Below, piece by piece: positions 58,224 through 64,000 of a stretch of DNA of 64,000 bases. The notes beneath the pieces are model-generated. The model was not told where the DNA came from and did not search any database. It saw only the letters and a program-made list of their open reading frames with translations. This DNA comes from Gonatopus flavifemur. Taxonomy: Eukaryota; Arthropoda; Insecta; Hymenoptera; Dryinidae. Made by a program: the position numbers and the translations under genes. Where the stretch lies: the NCBI GenBank assembly GCA_018340375.1, contig JAFFJZ010000007.1, positions 2,170,001-2,234,000 of the forward strand, given 5' to 3'. Position 1 is the first letter of the stretch; each line of letters opens with the position of its first letter.

Positions 58224-59217
58224 TTGAAAAGAGAGCAAAAGTTAGGCATTATGCTCAAGAGAAAGGGTAAGTGGGTTGTCCTAATTAAAGAAAATGGAGA
58301 ATTTTCTTCTCAAGGACAGGCCTATCCTCAGGTAATGCACGAACCCATGCTTAGACCACCCTCAAATAAAATCTTCAACCAATCTATAATTTTTGCACAC
58401 CCATAGATTCTTCTGCATGCACCCACCCTTCCACCACCTTCTAATTTTTCTCCTTCCAAACTGAAAATCGAGTTTAGCTCTGGAAGTGATTCAGTTTCAA
58501 AATCACTTACTCTTCGACGTTCCTTGAGAACAAATCGAAATTTCAACATCTTTGCAAGAAACTCTAAACCGACAGGTACTACATCTGTCAGTGGACCCTT
58601 GCAAAGCAACAACAGTGAAGAACAATTTTTGAACAAACAACTCCCTCTTTGAAGGAAAAATTTATAAAGAAAATTTGACAGCGTAACCTTGCGAAACCTT
58701 GAAATTCGAGTATATTCGAATATTTTAAAAGTGAGTGATTGTGCTTTTTCTCTCAGTCTCTTAGATTACTTTTTTTTTGACACTTCAGTGAGTTTAATTT
58801 GACAATTTCCAAAATTTAGTACAAATTATAGAATTCTTTGTGTGTAGTGCGAAAATTCAAATCGTATAGTTCTTTCAATTAAAGTGATTAATCAGAGTTT
58901 TGATATACCCTTTTCTCTTTTCTCCTTTCAGTGGATGTTGAGGTCGCTAGACGAATTTTACGTTTAGAGAATATTGCCTAAGCCGCCAAGGAGAGGTTAA
59001 AATTGAAGGCTCAGCACATGAGTGCAGATCCTCTCCCTCCTCCAGGAAAAAAGAGTAATACATTCTTTAAAAACTGAAAAAAAGACAAAAACACCCACCA
59101 GGAACCTTATGAAAAATTAAAACATTCAAAGTTGTTTTCTGAATCTTCAAAAATTAGGAGTAACTTATTTGGCAACCTTCGATCCCCTACAGAGGAAGAA
59201 ATCCCTTGCGAAACCTA
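58224..59217 (+). pseudogene. Decayed coding blocks of unknown identity
   Basis: Block 1 (58224-58652) reads as one frame of about 143 codons with a single TAG at 58404, with KREQKLGIMLKRKGKW and a Ser-rich KSLTLRRSLRTNRNFNIFAR. Block 2 (58932-59217) follows a good 3' splice site (CTTTTCTCTTTTCTCCTTTCAG) and reads EVARRILRLENIA, AAKERLKLKAQHM, FGNLRSPTEEEIP with two in-frame stops. Codon text looks protein-like, but I recognise no domain. The blocks may be two exons of one dead gene or element, or unrelated. Confidence 0.35.
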
Positions 59218-60920
59218 GTATATAGATGTCAGATGTTCAAATTGTAAAACTAGATTCAAACCCTAATCAATTCAAATAGATTCACCTTGAACACCCTACC
59301 TATCCTGATTTTCTTCTCCTATCTGAACATGATGATGAAAAGCGATGATTAATGAATACTATTCGTGCTGAAAGAATTCATCGTGGAACTGAATGTTCAT
59401 TTTCCTTTCCAAAATCCCCTACTTGTTGTCAGAAATTGACAGAAAATGACAGAAATTAGTCGAAAGTAATTAAAACCATTAAACTATCATTCTTTCTTTA
59501 TCAATATTGAAGCACGTTTGTTAACCCCAAGAGCTATATTTCATCATTTTTTTTTCTTCTATATTTTATGAACTATTTCTTCTTCTATTCAGTTATGCAG
59601 AACAACTCTTTCCATGCATGTTGTTGACAACTTCCACGCCAAATTCCTACTGAGAAACCCTCAGAGGATATGCCTGTGAAGTTTTATTTCTTTTCACATC
59701 GAACTAACTAATTCTAATAATCTTGAGAAATAAAATTGACAACCAAATTGCCACCCAACTTCTCTTTCTCTTTACAAATTGATTGTGATTCACAATTTTC
59801 ACTTCTCGAGAAACCAAAATGTAAAGAATAAATTCATCCAAGAAAGTAAAATAACCTTGATAACTGATAGACACCATATTCGAATAAAGTTAATAGGAAA
59901 TTAGGTCCTAAGGTCCCCATTCTGAATGTATCCCATAAAGTTTCAGAATATATGTTTCGTACATTTCAGCACTAACACAGAGTAATTTTCATTTGACGAT
60001 ATCCTCTCCCCAGTCCTTGTATAGACTAATATTTCTAGCTGAAGTGGGGTTATACTAGGGAGTATCAGACTCGATGATCTGATAATTTTCCTAAAATACT
60101 TACCGAACGTTACAGAGGAAGAATGTTTCAATACTCTTGACGTAACACACACAATACACCATGGTATCGTTCCTAAGAGAATGTCACTTGAGATCGTATA
60201 TATATTTGGCACTTTCGATCGTCGACAATCCTCAAAGGCGTAAGCATTCCTTCTAATGAAATTTACTCATTCTATGAGTCAAATCATGCTATGTTTCCTT
60301 TGAAAATTCTCAATAGTTGTTCAAATGATGCAATTTTACAATAATAATACAATAGAATTCACCAGGTCAGTCGGACGAAAAGTCTGCAAAGTTTCAATAG
60401 CAAAAGGTAGCCAATAAAATCTCGTGAACCTGATGTATTTCACCTCTGACATTTTAGAAGAATCATCATACATTTTCGTTTGATCAACTACATCATTTCA
60501 CGGATCTGAATTTTTGGCAGGAGACAGAGTATTCATTATTGTTCATAATCCTGTTCGAGCCTTAACCTCATAAAGATATAAGTGTGAGAATATTATGGAT
60601 TCTTTTGAAATCAATTTTTTTATAGGGCTGGGAATGTTTAAAAGTTCATATCTTCTAATTTTCCAATACAATATCAAATATTCCGTCACTCGACCACGTG
60701 ATCGGTGCGTGTCAGACATTGGAGAAAGTAACTATTGTCTCATAGTCCACGAACAATGAGACCCTTGTTCAGTCCCTTCCCCTTTTCTGGTATGCTTATA
60801 AATGCATTTCATAAGCTAACGAAATGGCGTGATCATATAGTTTGAAATATATATAAAAAGAAGGAGAGGAGTTGTAGATGAGAAAGAGAAAAGAAAAAGG
60901 ATGAGACGAGGATGTCACAA
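59218..60920. other. Unassigned, no gene seen
   Basis: No ORF with recognisable motifs and no clear repeats. Confidence 0.3.
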
Positions 60921-60924
60921 ATAT

Positions 60925-61025
60925 GAGTGATTAAAAAAAAATAATTATCATTGTAAATAATTTTGGGTTTCATTTTTCGTGTACAATCAATACGTGTATG
61001 ATTCTGACGTGCATAAATCATACCC
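60925..61025 (-). repeat. Dispersed repeat, copy near 61 kb
   Basis: The minus strand matches 47310-47400 (ATGATTTATGCACG, TTGTACACGAAAAA, AAACCCAAAA). Confidence 0.6.
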
Positions 61026-61039
61026 TATCGATTAACCAA

Positions 61040-61300
61040 TAGATTTTCGAATTTCGGTCTGTCATATTGGAACCGCTAGTTCGGTGTTTGAAATTCTCCT
61101 CCCAAATTTGTATTCAATGGCCACAAAAACCTGGGGGTAACGAGTTGTAATGGAACCCAATGGATTCCTTGAGTTTTGATCCGCCATATTCGACCCGCCA
61201 TTCTGATTCCGGAATTCGTAAGACGGATTCGTATTCAGCGACCCCGAAAACCCCCGAGTGAGAAGTTTCGAGCGGATTCAAGGACTCTCCATATTTTTGG
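61040..61300 (+). repeat. 121-bp satellite relics
   Basis: Two eroded units: TCATATTGGAACCGC, CCGCCATATTCGACCCGCCAT, CAGCGACCCCGAAAACCCCCGAG. Same orientation as the interior array. Confidence 0.65.
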
Positions 61301-61456
61301 ACACGTTTTTGGGTTTGTGAACCATCGTCCGCCGTCGTGATTATGAACTTTCAGTATCATGATACTCTACCCAATTTCAGTGGGAATGCAGCTGATGTGG
61401 GAGCACTGCTGGTGATATATCACTATAAAACATGCTAGTAGCACACTTGAACACTT

Positions 61457-61458
<2 letters not shown>

Positions 61459-61490
<32 letters not shown>
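61459..61490. repeat. (TA)n microsatellite
   Basis: About 30 bases of uninterrupted TA. Confidence 0.9.
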
Positions 61491-61492
<2 letters not shown>

Positions 61493-62375
61493 CGAATAAT
61501 ATTTCTTCATGAACAAAAACTAGGAGATTTTTAATTTCGACACAAAAAAATTCTCGGCTCCTCGAAACGATCACAAAGCTTCCCTCTGAACGAGGAAGCA
61601 ATTCAGGGGTTCTTCAGTCAAATTGAGGGAAGTTCGACTCCCTCACTTCAAATATTTTTGAATTTGACACATAAGTCATGTTCACTATGAATGTCCAAAC
61701 AAAACCACTAGAAACACCTTCCGGCCAAAAGATCCCCTACCAGCAGTTTTCTATAAGTTATTTTCTGGTACAGGTTCATTGGAGAGAGATAGAGAATTTT
61801 TAAATCCGACATTGTACGGGAAAAACGGTCCTTATTTTTATTAACTCTGGCGTGCCACTAGGGAAAATTTGACTTGATTATATGTTGTAGGGGAGAATGA
61901 AAAACTCCCAAAATTCATAATCTCGTTCTTGTACCAGGGGCGTATCATGGGTGGAAAAACTTTTTGGGGCAAAATGATTTTTTTAAATGGTCAATATGAC
62001 GGAACATGTCTAATATTTTCCTTATGGGACACTCTTAAGTGCAGTAAAAACATATCCAAATTTCATTGGAATCGGTTTAGCAATTCTCAAAAGAAGTTGT
62101 TTTTTTTATTCTCCAGTTTTCTTCCAAAAACTCAAAAACTAGTCGAAGTAGGAGCCTGAAATTCTCAGGATCTCAGTACATTCATAGTAGCAACTTATCA
62201 TGGAAGTATGGATTCGATAGCTCTCGGGGGCCGATTCACCATGCTTATGCCCCTATGGCCTTCAATTTATTATAATCATAGGATAAAGGTATCAAGGATC
62301 ACATTCAAATTCAATGATTGAAACCAATAATGACGTTGAAAAGACGAGAATACAAGTCGAAATGGGTCCTATGTG
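61491..62375. other. Unassigned, no gene seen
   Basis: AT-rich sequence without recognisable ORFs or repeats. Confidence 0.3.
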
Positions 62376-62383
62376 TAAGATGG

Positions 62384-62521
62384 GGATGGGGGCCGAATCA
62401 ACGAAAGGACAAATCAACGAAACCATTGGTTGAAAAGGAAGAGATGTATAATGTATGATGTCTTATTCTTTCCAACTAACGGTTTCGTTGATTTGGTTTT
62501 TCGTTGATTCAGCTCCCATCC
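62384..62521. mobile_element. 138-bp hAT-type MITE with 8-bp TSD
   Basis: GGATGGGGGCCGAATCAACG at the left is complemented, with few mismatches, by the end CGTTGATTCAGCTCCCATCC. The pairing runs over about 55 bases on each side. TAAGATGG flanks it on both sides (62376-62383 and 62522-62529), an 8-bp duplication as made by hAT elements. Confidence 0.75.
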
Positions 62522-62529
62522 TAAGATGG

Positions 62530-63186
62530 ATATCCCTGTCTCCCTCTTACACATGGCAACCCTATACACACATTTTCCAGCAAAAACAAGGGTGCGCGTA
62601 TCAATGATCGAAATTCGGAGAACGCATATTTTTTTTCTCAAACGAATAGACGGGGAAACTCCAAGGAAGCACAATTAGGAAGCATCCATCAGGAGGGAAA
62701 ATTGGAGAGGGAGACAGCCCTGGAATACAGGCTCAACGGGCTGGGAAATCACTTCTCCTTGCGAAAATCTTGGAACGCTTCGTAGCTCTTCAAAACTACC
62801 ACAAACCTCCGTAGAGTAATCGTTTTCGAACTCAATTTGAAATCAATTCAAAATACTGATACAAATTCAAACTCATCAAAACCAATCATCAAAATTCGTG
62901 TGCTCGTAGACAGTTTTCTTTTCAATTTCAAATAAAAAACCAGTCAGTATTCCCTATTAAATTCGAATTCAAAATCATCATTTTCGTATACGTGTGTGTG
63001 ATTTTTTAAGCGCCCAAGTGTATCGCAAAAATCGGAACGAGATTCACGATAAATCCGAGTGAATTTATATTTGCGGTGGATTCCTCATAAATTATGTTCT
63101 GTGAGTTGATTAGATCTGAGATATTCAAGTGGTATCTCCAGGGATCATCGACTCCTTCAAAGCGAGTCGACAATTATACGTGAACA
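62530..63186. other. Unassigned, no gene seen
   Basis: No convincing ORF. It may hold upstream sequence of the exon-like ORF that follows. Confidence 0.3.
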
Positions 63187-63337
63187 GTGATCTTTTTCTT
63201 CTCTCTTTATGTGTATTTCAAAGAAGCACAACGTGAATCAATTTTGAACATCAATGAATTTTCTCTATTTCTCTCACCCTACTGGTGTCAAGCAATCGTG
63301 TCTAATCTTAATTTTTCCCTGCCTCGTTCTTTTACAG

Positions 63338-63573
63338 TGCAAAACGTTGAATTTTCCGATTCAGAGGAAGTAGAGGAAGGGATCCGAATAATCCGCGAGA
63401 GGGTAGAAAATCGACGCATCAACAAGGAGGACGGTCTCCTCTTTCCTACGGAAAGAGTGCGGAAAGAGGTCAAGACCAACAAAATCAGGGACTCACGAGA
63501 CCTAGAGTTATTACAATCTAGACGTGACAAAATAGACGAAATTTGGGGGTTCATATGGATTTTCGATTTCTAA
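63338..63573 (+). CDS. Exon-like ORF of unknown function
   Basis: Preceded by a strong 3' splice site (TTTTTCCCTGCCTCGTTCTTTTACAG, in two parts, ending at 63337). It reads QNVEFSDSEEVEEGIRIIRE, then RVENRRINKEDGLLFP and RKEVKTNKIRDSRDLELL, highly charged and probably helical, to TAA at 63571-63573. The frame is open further upstream (from 63187), but that part is hydrophobic and unlike the rest, so it is probably intron. No domain recognised. It could be a terminal exon of a host gene or of a dead element. It sits directly against an oppositely oriented Mutator-like fragment. Confidence 0.3.
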
Positions 63574-64000
63574 AAAACCCTTTTGAGAGAAAATGTTTCA
63601 TGTTTCGGTTTCTGATCCATGGAACATTCATGATGGAACGTTGCCCATACAGCTTTCCTCATTTCTTCGACCGAATCAGGGTGTCGCCTGATGGCAAGTC
63701 CATAATACGAAGTTAAATCTTTTATCAATTTGTCAGTCAATTTTCCTGCACCTCCACCTCTGATTCCTTCATGCTGTTTCTTGACTACGCGCAATCTTGT
63801 GCCCATGCGCTTCTGCATATGACCTATACATTCCTTCCTATGAATGGTAAGAGCGCCTTAAGGATCACAGCTGAGGAGAGCTTGGAAAGTTTTCGTATCA
63901 TCGTCGCCGATATATGTAGCATATTTCACGCCGTGCGATTCTGATCTACAAAACATTTCTTCCATACAATCTACCTCTATCTTACCAGCACTCACAGTGT
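63570..64000 (-). pseudogene. Mutator-like transposase fragment (window edge)
   Basis: The minus strand, entering from the right edge, reads KYATYIGDDDTKTFQALL, a TAA (about 63858), then KECIGHMQKRMGTRLRVV, GAGKLTDKLIKDLTSYYG, LAIRRHPDSVEEMRKAVWA and HHECSMDQKPKHE. This is the region GDGDSK..C..HVQKRMGT..LT..I..YYG.AIR..VWA..FH.SSTD..P.H of the insect Mutator-like transposase domain family. The IGDDD Asp residues are probably catalytic. One in-frame stop and loss of the CPxGxxSWC end show it is dead. The N-terminal part lies outside the window. Confidence 0.7.

Noticed and set aside
1..64000. CRISPR arrays, operons or other prokaryotic features
   Set aside because: Tandem repeats here have no unique spacers of constant length, and gene content, introns and LINEs are eukaryotic.

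Overview
The window looks like repeat-dominated nuclear DNA from an arthropod, most likely an insect. It is AT-rich, and almost every recognisable coding stretch belongs to a transposable element: an R1-clade LINE, an RTE-type LINE, a Penelope-like element, a Ty1/copia element, mariners, a DD41D Tc1/mariner element, hAT, RAG1/Transib-like and Mutator-like transposases. There are also several MITEs and at least four satellite families. R1-clade LINEs, rosa-type DD41D elements and mariners together point to insects; a hymenopteran is only a guess. No intact host gene, rRNA, tRNA or CRISPR array was found. Most identifications are from motif recognition by eye, not database searches.

Layout. 1-5.8 kb: a decayed RAG1/Transib-like fragment, a hAT zinc-finger fragment and a dimeric (about 178+180 bp) satellite ending in an inverted block. 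5.8-9.1 kb: a GC-richer tandem duplication of a 1.23 kb unit plus a second pair of direct repeats. 9.9-10.3 kb: a TA-flanked MITE. 10.86-31.3 kb: a very large inverted repeat. Its arms (about 3.2 and 3.6 kb) each carry, from outside inwards, a 121-bp satellite, a histone-type 3' stem-loop motif, a dead transposase-like gene of a family I cannot name, and a 244-bp tandem array. The 13.6 kb between the arms holds an RTE LINE, a RAG1/Transib-like gene, another 121-bp array, a palindromic MITE and a Penelope-like element with an uninterrupted 822-residue ORF.

32-33.3 kb: three MITEs, one nested in another. 33.3-38.65 kb: an R1-clade LINE with ORF1 and ORF2, broken by frameshifts. 40.6-44.6 kb: a hAT gene that still has an intron and is interrupted by a 933-bp mariner with perfect TA duplication; a truncated second mariner follows. 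45 kb: a remnant of an uncharacterised Cys-rich protein. 48.2-50.5 kb: a DD41D element with terminal inverted repeats of about 400 bp, abutting the end of a relative. 50.8-56.6 kb: a Ty1/copia element with only its 3' LTR visible, the LTR holding a 27-bp perfect inverted repeat. 56.6-64 kb: mostly unassigned AT-rich DNA with an unidentified decayed coding block, satellite echoes, an 8-bp-TSD MITE, an exon-like ORF and a Mutator-like transposase fragment running off the right edge.

No pathway links these genes; they are layers of insertion. The nesting order can be read locally: mariner into hAT, MITE into MITE, RTE into a 376-bp repeat. The most unusual structure is the 20-kb inverted repeat. 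Both arms share one premature stop in the transposase-like gene and carry different later lesions.
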